Positions 1-12,366 are shown, counted from the stretch's first letter. The stretch is DNA of 64,000 nt from Mucor racemosus (GCA_027405735.1 JAPEHQ010000001.1:6448001-6512000), one strand, 5' to 3'. Notes: a model not told the origin generated them from the sequence alone. A program made the numbers and translations.

Positions 1-617
1 AACCAAAATAGCATCTCTTTGCTTGTGGCTATATAATAATCAATCGCATGTACTATTTACTGCTTAAATATAAAACTTACCAGTATTCAATTGCCTTTAT
101 AACGATAAATTTACCATACATGGACTTGGATAATTCAACATATTTACGCTTGAGTTCTTCAGCAATTTGATTTCTTTGCTCGGCATTACCCTTCTTGAGA
201 CATGTTTGAATCATACGAGAAGCATCATGCTTGAAAATAACCTAAAAACAACAAATTTGCATACATGAGTTTTACATTTAAATAACAAAAACAAACAAAT
301 CAATCATTTACATCTTGAACTTTGCCACCAATGATATTCATCATTTTAGCCATCAAATTCTTTTGTTCATCACGGCTAATATCTCCACGACGAAGTTGTT
401 CCCAGACCTTCTTTGCTTGAACAATCATTTCGAAATTCTTATCATGAGACTTACGTTCCCAACGAGTAGATTTTTGTTCATTACGAGAATCTAAACAAAA
501 CGAAAAATGTCAGATGGAAAGATATTGAATTATTGGATGCCATTAGTTACCAATCTTTGATTTCTTGTTAAATGTGGGCTCATGCTCAGCATTTCTCTTT
601 TCTCCAATAGCAGACAT
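1..617 (-). CDS. PUF6: PUF6/PUM3-like pumilio-repeat RNA-binding protein (5' part, runs off the left edge)
   Basis: Minus-strand gene beginning with ATG at 617-615 and continuing beyond base 1. Four exons are visible: 617-551, 490-312, 241-81 and 28-1 (partial), joined by GT..AG introns with continuous frame. The protein begins MSAIGEKRNAEHEPTFNKK, a basic nuclear-type N terminus. It then runs through a helical block with NIIGGKVQDVIFKHDASRMI and GKFIVIKAIEYCHKQRDA, which match the start of the pumilio-like repeats of the Puf6/PUM3 family. Family members are nucleolar RNA-binding proteins involved in large-subunit ribosome assembly and, in yeast, ASH1 mRNA repression. The C-terminal repeats and CPL domain lie outside the window. 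It is divergent from POL2. The family call rests on motif recall, not a search. Confidence 0.78.
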
Positions 618-800
618 AATGATTTAGGTATGAATATAAAGTATTATGGAATCAACAAAGTTTTTTTTCTGTTTTTTTATTCGAAAATCAATGAAAGAAT
701 ATCAAGGGTAAACTGTCACCATCAAGCCACTATATCATGGGCTTCTTTCAAGCAAAGAGGACCTGAATTGGGGGAGAGGCGGACATGTTAATGAGACATT

Positions 801-807
801 CACGAAA
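801..807 (+). promoter_or_regulatory. SCB-like box CACGAAA
   Basis: Exact match to the Swi4-type box CACGAAA, about 100 bp upstream of the POL2 start codon and about 185 bp upstream of PUF6. A 7-mer can occur by chance; its pairing with an MCB box in the same short promoter makes it notable. Confidence 0.4.
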
Positions 808-869
808 CATCGCGAGTATCTTTGACCGGACCTGGTGAATTTGGATAAAGAAAAAAGTTTTGAACTGCA

Positions 870-875
870 ACGCGT
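870..875 (+). promoter_or_regulatory. MCB-like box ACGCGT
   Basis: Palindromic ACGCGT (MluI cell-cycle box), 30 bp upstream of the POL2 ATG at 906. In yeasts this motif drives G1/S expression of DNA replication genes. The function here is inferred from motif and gene identity. It may lie in the 5' leader if transcription starts further upstream. Confidence 0.45.
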
Positions 876-905
876 TTACCTCTCCTGTATCTTACAATAT
901 CAATC

Positions 906-3900
906 ATGGCCACTAAACCCGAGTTTGGTGTTTCTTCCTCTAAATTTAATAATAATAAAAGGGGTAGAGGTGGTGGACACTCAATGGGTTCAACCCGAGC
1001 AACAACATCCTTTAAACAATTTGGTTTGCCTAAGAATGGAGGCTCTAATGACCAGTCAAATGTTGATCAACGTTTTGAAGATGTTGCTGTATTAGATTCT
1101 CTTGAAACTAGATTTGGATTTGATCGTTATCAAGAGGGCCCTGAGAGATTGGGTTGGTTGTTGAACATGCATGAGGTATGTTTCTATATTTGAATACTGA
1201 ATGCAATTCACTTTTTTTTAAAAACAATATTTCAATAGACACTTATTAAAGATTCAGATTGGCCAACTGGTAGATCAGGTGTGGATTACTATTTCATTAA
1301 TGATAATGGAGAAACATTTAAAACTACATTATTATTTAGTCCATATTTCTTTATTGGTTGCAAGGTAATTTGAACGACAATGATTACGAAAAGAGAGAAA
1401 AAACAGGGCATTTACATCTACCTTATAGCCAGGAACAGAAGGCGAAGTAGAAGATTATTTACATAGACGATTTGAGGATGTTATCGAAAAAATGAAGCGA
1501 GTAAAGAAAGAAGATTTGAAACAAGTAAACATTTATTTAATTTTATGATCTGTCAAAATTTTGGTTTCCATAACAACTAATTTTTGTTATTTAGCCCAAC
1601 CATTTGATTGGTAATACCCGTACATATATTCAATTAAGCTTTAGAAATCAATCCGATATGTATTCTGTCAGAAAGGTATTGATGCCGATTGCAAAAAAAA
1701 ATCAAGAAAAAGCAAATACGTTAGATACATACGCAGAAGTTATCAAGTACGTAATAGATTTTGAGTTGAAAGGATGAAAATCTAACTTTGAAACAATAGT
1801 GCTGCCAACAACATTGGATACGAAAATGAATCGCACTTTGCAGCAATGTCATCACGTAAATCATCAGAAGAAACTTTGGAGTATGTAATGGATATTAGAG
1901 AATACGATGTACCTTATTATGTTCGTGTAGCTATGGATTTGGGTAAATTAAAATTCTTCAAAGATGTCAAATGTCAAAATTTAATAATATAAATTTAGAC
2001 ATCCGAGTTGGTCTTTGGTATACTGCAAAGGCATTGATGGATGGTACAGTCGAACTAACCAGAGAACCTGAGCTTGTACATCGTCCAGAACCAGTTATTC
2101 TTGCTTTCGATATCGAAACAACCAAACTTCCACTCAAATTTCCAGATGTAACCATTGATAGTATCATGATGATATCTTATATGATTGATGGCAGAGTAAA
2201 TGAAAATTTCATTATTTTGCATGAATTTTATTTTAATTGTCTTATTAGGGTTATTTAATCACAAATCGAGATATCGTTAGTCAGGATATTGAGGATTTCG
2301 ATTATACACCAAAGCCTGAATTTGAGGGACCATTTACAATTTTCAATGAAGAAGATGAAGAAGCATTATTAAGGAGATTCTTTGAACATATACAAGAAGC
2401 AAAGCCAACTATTTTTGTAACATATAACGGTGATTTTTTCGATTGGCCCTTTGTGGAAGGTAGAGCAAGAACTCATGGTATTGACATGTATCAAGAAATT
2501 GGTGTATATAAAGATGAAGAAGATGAATATAAATGTAAACATGCTACTCATATGGATGCATTTCGTTGGGTGAAACGTGATTCATATTTACCTCAAGGTA
2601 GTCAAGGCCTTAAGGCTGTAACAACTGCAAAATTAGGCTATAATCCCATGGAATTAGACCCTGAAGATATGACTCGATTTGCTAGTGAACAACCCCAAGT
2701 ATTAGCTCAATATTCCGTATCAGATGCTGTTGCAACATACTATCTTTATATGAAATATGTCCATCCTTTTATTTTCTCATTGTGTAATATTATTCCCTTG
2801 GTCCCTGATGAAGTGCTAAGAAAAGGTACAGGTACACTTTGTGAATTGCTACTTATGGTTGAAGCATATCGAGTCAATGTTATTATGCCAAATAAGCATG
2901 TGGATGAAGCAAATCAATTTTATGAAGGACATTTACTAGAAAGTGAAACCTATGTCGGTGGTCATGTAGAAGCATTAGAAGCAGGTGTATTTAGAAGTGA
3001 TATTAATAGTGATTTTAAGATTGACCCTTCTGCTGCTCAAGAGGTAAATTTGATATATATATATATATAATGAGAAAATACAAGAAAAAAAAAGCTAAAT
3101 ATGCATAAATTTCTAGTTAATTGACCAATTAGATGATGCTCTCAAATTCACAATTCAAGTAGAAGAAAAGAAAAGCTTAGATGATATTGTTAACTATGAT
3201 CAAGTAAAAGCCGAGATTCAACAGCAATTAGAAGAATTACGAGATAGACCAATGAGACAAGAACCACCTTTAATTTACCATTTGGATGTTGCGGCAATGT
3301 ATCCCAATATTATTTTAACAAATCGTTTACAACCTGATGCTATGGTTGATGAATCACAATGTGCAACTTGTGAATTCAACGTTAATAATAAATCCTGTGA
3401 TCGTCGAATGAAGTGGATGTGGCGTGGTGAATACTTTCCTGCAAAACGAAATGAATACCGAATGATTGAAAACCAATTAATGATTGAAACTTTTCCACCA
3501 AGATATCCAAATGGACCCTCTCGAAATTGGAATACTTTAACAGAATCTGAAAAATCAACATTAATGCGTTCTCGTTTAACCGATTATTGTCGAAGAGTTT
3601 ACAAGAAGGTAAAAGAAACTAAACAAGTTGAAAGAGAATCCATCATTTGTCAAAGAGAAAATCCATTTTATATTGAAACTGTTCGTGCTTTCCGTGATCG
3701 TCGTTATGAATACAAAGGTCTTCACAAGACATGGAAAGGAAAATTAGATGGTGCAGTCAAGGGTGGTTCAGCTACAAAGGTTGCTGAAGCCAAAAACATG
3801 ATTGTATTGTATGATTCTCTTCAATTAGCTCACAAGGTTATTCTTAATTCCTTCTATGGTTATGTTATGAGAAAGGGTGCTCGATGGCATTCATTAGAAA

Positions 3901-6900
3901 TGGCTGGTATTGTTTGTCTGACAGGTTCTAAAATTATTCAGATGGCTCGTCAATTAGTTGAACGTATTGGCCGTCCTCTTGAATTAGATACTGATGGTAT
4001 TTGGTGTATTTTACCAAAGAGTTTCCCAGAAACATTTACATTTACATTGGCAAATGGTAAAAAGTTTCGTATCGACTATCCATGTACCATGTTGAATCAT
4101 TTAGTTCATGCTCAATTTACAAACGATCAATACCAAAGACTTAGTAATCCAGAAACATTTGAATATTCTGTTAGTAAAGAAAACAGTATTTTCTTTGAAA
4201 TTGATGGTCCTTACCGTGCTATGATCTTGCCATCATCTACTGCAGAAGATAAATTACTCAAAAAGCGTTATGCCGTCTATAATAAAGATGGTTCTCTTGC
4301 TGAATTGAAAGGTTTTGAAGTAAAGCGTCGTGGTGAACTCAAGCTTATCAAGATTTTCCAATCTGAAATTTTCGATGTCTTTTTAAAGGGTGAAACACTT
4401 GAAGAATGTTATTCTGCTGTAGCTCAGGTTGCCGATCGTTGGCTTGATGTTTTGTTTAGTAAAGCTATTAATTTGGAGGATGAAGAGCTATTCGAATTGA
4501 TTTCAGAAAACCGTAGTATGTCCAAAACTCTTGAAGAATATGGTTCACAAAAATCAACATCCATCAGTACTGCAAAACGTCTTGCTGAATTCTTGGGTGA
4601 CCAAATGATCAAAGATAAAGGTTTAGCTTGTAAATTCATTATTTCTGCTCGTCCTTATGACATTCCTGTTTCTGAGCGTGCTGTACCTGTTGCTATTTTC
4701 CAAGCAGAACCTAGTGTAAAGAAGCACTTTTTAAGAAAATGGTTGCGTGATAATTCGCTTGAAACATTTGATATTCGAGACATCTTGGATTGGGATTATT
4801 ACGTTGAACGTTTTGGTTCTGTCATTCAGAAAATCATTACTATTCCAGCTGCAATGCAAAAGGTGCGCAATCCTGTTCCTCGTGTTAGACATCCAGATTG
4901 GTTGTTTAAACGTGTAGCTGCAAAAGATGACAAATTCAAGCAACACCGTATTACTGATATGTTTAGTAAATCTGATAAGCCTTTGCTCGGTGATTTGATG
5001 GACATTGACGATATTGAGGAACTCAATGTTTCAGGCACTGCAACAAATGGAATCAATGGCTTGCCAAAAATTGCCAAGGTCGTTAAACGTAAACATGGCG
5101 CGACTTCAGTATTTGACATTGATGCACCATTACCTGAGGAAGACCTTAAAAAGAATATGCCTGATTGGAGTGTTGATTACCCAGCATGGCTTGAATTTCA
5201 AAAACGTAAATGGAAACGACAACGTCTTATTCGTGAACATAATAGAACATTGGGTCACGATTCACAATTCTTGAGCACTCAAACCTCTGGAGCAGCAAGT
5301 TTCTTTAGAAAACAAACCGGTTCATTGGTTACAAGTGTTTGGGAAGTACTTCAGATTGTAGAGACTGATATTCCTGGTGAATATCGTATGTGGATTATGG
5401 TGCAAGACCAAATGTTTAATATTCGATTGACGGTTCCTCGTACATTTTATATTAATAGTAAACAGCCATCTCCTCAAGTTGTTCAACAAGAAAATCCTAG
5501 CTGTAATATGGCAAAATGTACAAGAACACTTCCTCGTTCTCATCAAGTGCAAAACTTGTATCAAATGTTCATGTCAGAAACAACTTATCAGAATGAAATC
5601 AAGAAATTTACAAACATTTTCAATGATCCTGCAACCGAAGGTGTTTATGAAACTCAAGTTCCATTATTAGCTCGAGCTATTTTACAGTTAGGTGCTACCT
5701 GTCAATATGATAAGCCAAAGGGAGGACCTACAAGAAAGATTGATGACCAATTTACATTACAGGATTTGATGCAGCGTTCAGAAATGACAAATCACTACAT
5801 TAGTGATCCTAAACAATTCAACTATATTTATCTTTTCCATGCTCATTCTGATAATCGCCATTTCTTTACTCTTGTTGGTGCTACTATTCCTGTTGCTCAA
5901 GTTTATATTGTAGGTTTATCAAAGAGAAATCAACAGGTGCCCAATATTGCTAGAATTTATAGAGAAAAACATCAATCTATCTTTGGTGAAGGCAAATCAT
6001 CTAGTGACACTGTTGAAATCCTCGAAACTGCAGAATTTGAAACAAACTATTTTGCTAATGAACGTGATGCTCTTATTGCTATTAACAAATCCTTATCAAA
6101 GTACCTAGATAACAAGCGTGGTAAAGCTATTTTAGCTATCAATTCTCCTCGTTCTTCAGCACATTTGACTTCAAATGCTCGCATGTTGAACGCATTACCA
6201 TTTGTACGTATTCCTTCTTTACAAGAGGATAATCGTTTTGATGCTCTTAATTGGGTTACACCTATTGTTAATCGTATGGTCAAACATTACATGGAATTGG
6301 GCACATGGATTGATGAAAAAGTCTCTCAAGCTCGTTATGCAAACATTCCATTCTGTAATATTCCAGATGATCCTTATTTGTTCATGGCAGATATTCAGTT
6401 TGCTAGAAAATTGATTCAAAACGATATGATTATTTGGTGGTCTGCAAGTCCAATGCCTGATCTTGGCGGCCGTGAGGAAGATGAAAGTCTAGCAATGACT
6501 AATGAAATTGTAAACACTGAATTGAGTTTCCCTGGTGCTTATGAAACAGTTTGTGTAGAAATTGATGTAGTGAGATTATGTCTAAATACAATCATTGAAG
6601 CCAATGTCGTAAATGAGTTAGAAGGTGCTGTAGGTGGTTTGGGTGGATTTGATACATCTAATTTTACTTTGGATGATTTCGCGCATGGCAATGTAAATAA
6701 TGCAGCAGCTTTTGGAGAAAATATGATTTCTGGCAAGACTTTTGGTATGCTTCGTTCAGTGGTTCAACAATGGTTCCATCAAGCAATTACAGATAAAACA
6801 AGTCGATTTGGCGAGCATATGATTGATACACTTCATCGCTGGCTTCTTAGTACAAATTCATTCATGTACGATCCTTCATTATACGGCTTAGTTCATAATA

Positions 6901-8057
6901 TGATGAAAAAGGTGTTTATGCAATTGGTTGCCGAATTTAAACGATTAGGTGCTACAATTGTGTTTGCTAATTTCCACAAGATTGTTCTTACCACAAGTAA
7001 AGAAACTGTTGAAAGTGCGTTACCTTATTTCCAATATTTATATAGATCTATTCAACACAAGCAAGTATTTGAAGTGTTGGAACTTAACCCTACTATTTAC
7101 TGGAATGTTCTCGTTTGGATGGATGAAAAGAATTATGCAGGTGTGATGGCAAGTGAAGATGAAGATCAACCACCCGTTGTAACAAAGAAATGGAATATTG
7201 AAGATTACCTTCCAGAGGTGTCTCGATCTTTGTTCAGTAAACAAACTTCAGCATTTGTGTATAAAGTATACAGCTTCAAGCGTCAATTCCCTCGTGATAT
7301 TGGTAGTCAATTAAGAGAAGCGAATGAATCAATGCCAGACCCTCGAGTACAAAATTTACAGCGTTATGTTAAACAAGACGTTGCACGTAAATTACTTCGT
7401 AAGGTTCCCATTTTGGTCCGCCGTCAGGAAGAACAACTCGCTCATGCAGATGCAGATATGATCTTCCCTCAATTAGCTGGCTCTCATCTTCCAATGGATA
7501 ACCCAGCTTTAGAGTATGTTAAATCTGTTTGTGCTGTTCTCAATCTTGATAATCGTATCGAGGATGAAGTTCGTGTATTGAAAAGAAGTGCACTTGAAGT
7601 GGTTGGCGGTATCAGTGATTTTAGCGACATTGCTCAGTTCCGTAATCCTTGTGAATACTTTAAACTTACCGAGATTATTTGCTCTTATTGTAATTACACT
7701 ACTGATTTGGACTTTTGCAGAGATAAAGAATTGATGCCAAAGCAAGGACATATTCAAGCATGGCGCTGTAAGGGATGCCATTGTGAATATGATAAACGTT
7801 TGATTGAAGACCGCATGATTACTCAAATACAAGCTTGGTTTACCGCAAGTGATATTCAAGATTTACGATGCAGTAGATGTCATACTATCAAAACTGAAAA
7901 TTTAATGAGACAGTGTGATAAATGTGGTAGTGAATACATAAAGACTTTGAGCAAAGCAGAATTGGAACGCAAGCTCAAAGTTTTCAAAAATGTAGCTAGT
8001 GAGCAACAATTGACTCGTTTATCGGAATCAATTGATGTTTACATGATGGATTTATAA
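906..8057 (+). CDS. POL2: DNA polymerase epsilon catalytic subunit A (leading-strand replicase)
   Basis: Eight exons: 906-1175, 1239-1364, 1429-1524, 1595-1746, 1800-1942, 1999-2195, 2249-3043 and 3117-8057. Together they give about 2,239 residues, close to yeast (2,222) and human (2,286) Pol epsilon. The N terminus contains [19 protein letters not shown], typical of the family. Exonuclease motif I is FDIE (D300, E302). Family B palm motif A is DVAAMYPN (D650), motif B is around [10 protein letters not shown], and motif C is ELDTDGIW (D884, D886), the Pol-epsilon form of the DTDS motif. A CATC..C cysteine group after motif A fits the Fe-S cysteines of this family. The large inactive second polymerase/exonuclease half is intact, and the C terminus has two cysteine clusters (zinc-finger CysA/CysB) that bind the small subunits. 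No catalytic residue is missing. The start at 906 was chosen because it gives the family N terminus and follows the MCB box. Confidence 0.97.
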
Positions 8058-8183
8058 GTAAATTATAAACTCTTTTAATTTGTACATAGAAAATAAATAT
8101 TAAAGCTTATTGCTATTATAATGATTTGAATTGAACCTGTTGAATTTTGCTATCAAGAAATAAATGATAGATGCGATATAGTA
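8058..8183. other. POL2 3' flank
   Basis: Short AT-rich stretch after the POL2 stop, with AATAAATATTAAA at about 8091-8103 as a plausible polyadenylation signal. It ends at the first Tc1 terminal repeat. Confidence 0.4.
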
Positions 8184-8700
8184 TAACCGTGACATTGAAA
8201 AAGTCAATGTTGAAACTAAATTTTGAATAAACAAAGAAACATATTGCCTTAAACGCCTTTATTTCAGTATTTTACTAAATGAAAACTGTTCCTAATTACA
8301 GAATTTTGCAGAAAATTACCCACCAAGGCGGTAAGGAGCTTGAAGCAGTTGAATACGGACGCCTGGTTGGCGCATGGGAGTGGGGAGGAACTTATGCTGA
8401 AATTGCACGTCGGTTTGGGGTTACTGAATCAAGAGTGAGAGATACCATTAATAGGTATAAGGAAACAGGTAGCCCTTTAGCAGCAGAAAGATCAGGAAGA
8501 CCTCCAAAGAAAACAACTGCTCAAAAAAATCGTGAGAAAAGAGCAATTGGTCGTACACCTGTATCTTAATGTTTTCAGAAGATTCCTAAATGAAGTACAA
8601 GTGCAAATTTGAACCTTTAGATTAGAGCCAAGATTACAATAATAAATCTCAAGGCCAGCTTTTAATCTTTGCTAAATCCCTTCTTTTTAATACGAAAAGG
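8184..8700 (+). mobile_element. Truncated Tc1/mariner element (5' end and transposase N terminus)
   Basis: Begins with ACCGTGACATTGAAAAA at about 8186, which matches the left terminal repeat of the longer element at 14246. An open frame at 8279-8569 (96 residues) encodes the helix-turn-helix head of a Tc1-type transposase, with GTYAEIARRFGVTESRVRDT and a GRPPKKT linker. It reads W-E-W where the 14.3-kb copy has a stop. After 8569 the frame is broken. Weak similarity to the second DNA-binding domain (FAKSLLF) continues to about 8690, then homology ends. The catalytic domain and right terminus are missing, so this is a dead fragment. Confidence 0.8.
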
Positions 8701-8817
8701 ACAAAAGAAAAATTTTCAAAAAGTACCTTAGAAGTTGTGATTTGATATATTTTAAATTGTTGTTATTTATCATGCGTTGAGAGCCGCTATAAATTCCTTG
8801 AATGATGCAAGTAGGGC

Positions 8818-9650
8818 TTTCACTGCTAAAATTAAAAACTTGAGGCCTCATATCTCCACAAAAAATCAAGCTATACTAGCACTTTTTAGTAATAAAACTT
8901 ACTTGTTTTGAAGAGCTTTATAACATTCCTTAGTATAAAAAAATTCTGAGCACTTTTATTTTTTCATTTTTTTTTACCTTTTTGTGGTAAATTTCAAGAT
9001 AATCGTTAAATTGAGCAACACTTTTTCACATTCATGTTATCCATCTCGTTGAGCTCTCTTAGACCCAATTTAGTTTTCTTTAAAATATTAATTTTTCGTG
9101 GAGATATCCTCAAAAATGTGTACAAAAAGATACTTTTGTTTCTACCTCCCAATTTTCCCTTATATACCCTCATCCCAAATCCTGAATTTGAAAAAAAAAT
9201 TGACAAAAATCTTGTTTTCTCTACGAAAAATGCAGCTAAAAGGTTAAATAATAGCTCGATCAATAGATAATGCTTTTGCGCATCATTTCAGTTAGTTATA
9301 TTTTACATATGCTTATAAAAAATGATGTGTATCTTCAAAAAACCCAAAAAATTCAGATTGCATTTTACGCAAAATTTAATATGAAACATTTGCCTGCATT
9401 TTATTTTAATGGATGCAGAATTTAAAATTGTATAAAGTCCATTTAATACGCTAGATCAACTTACTTTGCATTTCATGAGCTATTGAACAATTTTATTTTT
9501 TTCATCATTTTTCGATCATTTTTTGCAAAAAACAATTGGAACTCAGTTAGCATAAACTGTAAGCTGTAGTGTGAACTATTATTTTGATTATCTCAACAAA
9601 AAATCAATATTTTTTGCTGAAACAAAAAATCCAGAATATCTTTTAGCTGG
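8818..9650 (+). repeat. Dispersed repeat R1, copy A
   Basis: One of four copies of a non-coding repeat in this window (others near 30.3, 42.0 and 57.6 kb). Shared landmarks are TCATATCTCCACAAAAAATC, GAGCTCTCTTAGACCCAATT, GGAGATATCCTCAAAAATGT and GTAAGCTGTAGTGTGAACTA. Short open frames in it are also seen in other copies but follow from nucleotide similarity; no known protein was recognised. At its right end, copy A runs into the duplicated segment starting near 9640. No terminal inverted repeat or target duplication was identified. Confidence 0.8.
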
Positions 9651-9964
9651 ACCTATCTTGCGAATGCAAAAAACTAACTCCTCGTATTCAATTTTAATGC
9701 TTAATCCTTTCAACGGGTTTTAGTAGATTAATTTTTTATCAATCTTAAGCCAGTAAATTTATACTCTGGTATTATTAGCTCTTCTATTCTTAGATAAATG
9801 TCAATAGCCCATAGAGGGAGAATACACCTTTTTTGAAACTTTGATAAAACCCGACTCAATATTGGGCTAGTAGAAAATTTGAAAATCGTTTGAAAATCGC
9901 CTGAAAATTATCTAAAGCCTACTTGACGACTGCTGGCTTTCAAGGATATTAAACAACCATTTTT

Positions 9965-10097
9965 TTTTAAATGAGTTTTATTTGTTGCACGTAAATCCTG
10001 AGGAGGAGTCTGAATTAAGCGGTGCTCAACAATGAAAATATGTAAGAAGGTTATGTAATCTAAATGACAAACAAAAGGGAGGGGGAGAGAAGGATGG
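9965..10097 (-). mobile_element. Short poly(A)-tailed retrocopy or SINE-like insertion with 13-bp target duplication
   Basis: Absent from the matching position of duplication copy 2 (near 20980), which therefore serves as an empty site. The insert is flanked by the 13-bp direct repeat AACAACCATTTTT at 9952-9964 and 10098-10110. Read on the minus strand it ends with AACAAATAAAACTCATTT followed by an A run, that is, a polyadenylation signal then a poly(A) tail. This structure is the signature of target-primed reverse transcription of an RNA by a LINE-type enzyme. The source RNA was not recognised; the open frame (HRLIQTPPQDLRATNKTH) gives no family. Confidence 0.7.
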
Positions 10098-10635
10098 AAC
10101 AACCATTTTTGGAGCCAATTCTATTTCTAATTCGTGCTGAAATGTAATTCTTATAAAAGTCTTTTAAACCAAGGCCTAAACGCTCTTAGTTCTTTCTTTT
10201 ATCATTAGTTTTTCTAGTAATAAGCCTACATTCTCCTAATAAATGTTACTAGTCATTATTATTATTATTTATATAAATACGATTGTATGTATCCATAAAT
10301 TCTTAAGGGTAATACCAATGTATACCAGGTATCTAAATTTATAAATTGATAAGCAACACATTTTTGCAAAATTTATTTTGCTCTTACTACTTTGAAACTT
10401 TCAAACAACTAGGGGGATCAAGGTATTTATCAGAGTATTAGAGAAATATATACAGCAAGCTTAAAGACTAAATAATTATAGATTACTTTATTTCAATATG
10501 AAGATGATACTTTAACAGAATATTTATTAACTTACGCAGATAGCATTTATATGATTTGGCTAGTAGTACAAATCAAGTAAATCAGTTGCTGTACGTATAA
10601 AACAATACAAACTATTCACCCACTGGATATTTTTG

Positions 10636-10855
10636 TTATGTCAATACTCATCCTATGTCTCACATCCAAGGTCACAGTCTATAATTAGTGTTACAGTAAA
10701 TCAATGTGGATCATTGACTTACATCATATTCTTAGATAGTAAAACCCTAGTAATAGTTATAATTAATGTATATAAATACATCCAAAGGATGTATTGTTAA
10801 TAAAAGTGTAATATTCTGGCAAGATTATTTATATAGACTCTTTTGACATTTCAAT
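10636..10855 (+). mobile_element. About 220-bp insertion in duplication copy 1 (unclassified, LTR-like)
   Basis: Present here but absent at the matching site of copy 2 (near 21518). It is bounded by TTTTTG on both sides (10630-10635 and 10856-10861) and its ends carry ATGTCAA in inverted orientation. It contains TATATAAATAC and AATAAAAG, as an LTR might. A related sequence lies in opposite orientation at about 12200-12370, next to the inverted repeat. The class is uncertain. Confidence 0.5.
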
Positions 10856-11543
10856 TTTTTGAAGAAAATAAATCAAAAATCAACTATGTCCCGCGTTAGT
10901 TTTTAACATAGCAAAAAACTTGTTAATAAACATGTATCGTAATTACAGTATAATAATATAGAACTTTATGAACAAAATATCTTCATGAGTGAGATGAAGA
11001 CAACCTAATAAAATGGTGTAAGAATTATAAAAGTAGAACTACTATCATATTTACTTTTCTCAGCTCTGACAAATCAAAACAATTTAAACTAATAAAAGAA
11101 AAGAAATTAGGTTCACAGAACTTTTTTCTGGATCATCTATAAACCCCTGAGTCTGATTTTAAAAAAAAGGTGCTTTTTTTTTATTATGAATTAAATATGT
11201 AATCCACATTTTTGCCAATGGTCACTCAAAAAAAATACCGAACAATCTCCGGAGGCGGCAATCTAATAATATCTTCAAACTGTAAATTCCTAAAAAAAAA
11301 TTGCCGGACAGTCTGGACGCGGCTGTTTAAATATCTCAAGCAGCTGTGATGAGATACAGGTATCGGAATTTCATACAAAAAAAATTAAGGTTATACTGTA
11401 TAACCAATTATTCAAAGGTTTGTTTTATGAAAAGTATAAAGTAAAGCATACTATATTAGTGACTAATAACGGGATTTAAGCTGTAAATTATACGATGGTA
11501 CAACCGGATTCGAAAAAAGTCTACAAAATCAAAAATTGTAAAG

Positions 11544-11796
11544 TGTCGTATATTTTCAGGTTTGATAAATAATACTTAAAAAAAGAATACGATTAAAAGA
11601 GAATGAGTAAAGAAGCAGTTCTTTAACTGTATAATAAAAACAAGATATCGTTTTTTATTAGATATAAAAGTATGGCCTTTTGTATTGATTTGACATTGAG
11701 ATTCTGAAATGTAATTTAAGACACTATTGAACCATTAGATCTGTTTGATAGTCATCTATGGATTGAAATGGATCAATCATAATTTAACCGTTCTTG
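11544..11796 (+). mobile_element. LTR family C, truncated copy
   Basis: Begins TGTCGTATATTTTCAGG like the full 529-bp copy at 61697-62225 and follows it to AACCGTTCTTG, where similarity stops. Duplication copy 2 lacks it at the matching position (near 22207), so it inserted into copy 1 or marks the duplication edge. Confidence 0.7.
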
Positions 11797-12366
11797 ATAT
11801 ATCAGAAGTTAACCCATAATATGTAGAAATCCAGGAACAACTACATATTGAAATCCAACATGGCATGATATTTAGTAACTCATACTAAATGTCATACATA
11901 ACTACTAGCATTAACAGCGACTATCAGGAGCATTCAGGAACACTTGGCAACAATGAAACATAGGCAATACTACATCTTATTATCCAAATGATACAATCAC
12001 AGCTTCCCAACTCCTCCACAAACTCCATTGTATATGATTTGTTCCCAAATCATATCAAGTACTTCAATATCCGGCAATTCATTAATAATATTAATAATCA
12101 TATAACTATCTAGAAAACATATAATTATGAAGCATCAATGAATTAATAAAACGTATCTTTTAGCGGAATATTTTATATTAGTATATTTTGATACAGTATA
12201 ACACTTTAGATGTAATATTTATGCACATTAACTATAACTACTACTACTAGGGTTTTACTTTCTAAGAATATGATGTAAGTCAATGATCTGCATTGATTTA
12301 CTGTACCACTAATTATAGACTGAGACCTTAAATGTGAGACATATGATGAGTATTGACATAGCGCAT
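11797..12366. other. AT-rich spacer with an inverted copy of the 10.64-kb insertion
   Basis: No gene was recognised. The part from about 12200 to 12366 matches the insertion at 10636-10855 on the opposite strand (GTCAATGATCTGCATTGATT region). The rest is low-complexity AT-rich sequence. Confidence 0.4.

Larger units (their letters stand above)
618..905. promoter_or_regulatory. Shared divergent promoter PUF6 / POL2
   Basis: Only 288 bp separate the start codons of the two divergent genes, so both promoters and 5' leaders must lie here. Two motifs match G1/S cell-cycle boxes known from yeast: CACGAAA (SCB-type) at 801-807 and ACGCGT (MCB-type) at 870-875, the latter about 30 bp before the POL2 start. 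MBF/SBF control of replication genes is established in yeasts; its action here is inferred. A thymine-rich stretch lies at 660-680. Confidence 0.55.
9640..11543 (+). repeat. Direct duplication, copy 1
   Basis: Matches 20165-22203 in the same orientation at high identity, for example GACTCAATATTGGGCTAG, AAGGGTAATACCAATGTATA and TATGTCCCGCGTTAGTTTTT in both. Compared with copy 2 it has two extra insertions (9965-10097 and about 10636-10855), and it lacks the LTR insertion present in copy 2. At 11239-11345 it holds two diverged tandem units built around CGGACAGTCTGGACGCGGC. No intact gene is present. Confidence 0.8.

Noticed and set aside
9006..9270. Open frame with LSSLRPNLVFFKILIFRGD, also present in R1 copies B and C
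   Set aside because: Similarity between copies is at DNA level, the frame is not kept in copy D and starts/ends differ; no codon-position bias was evident by eye.
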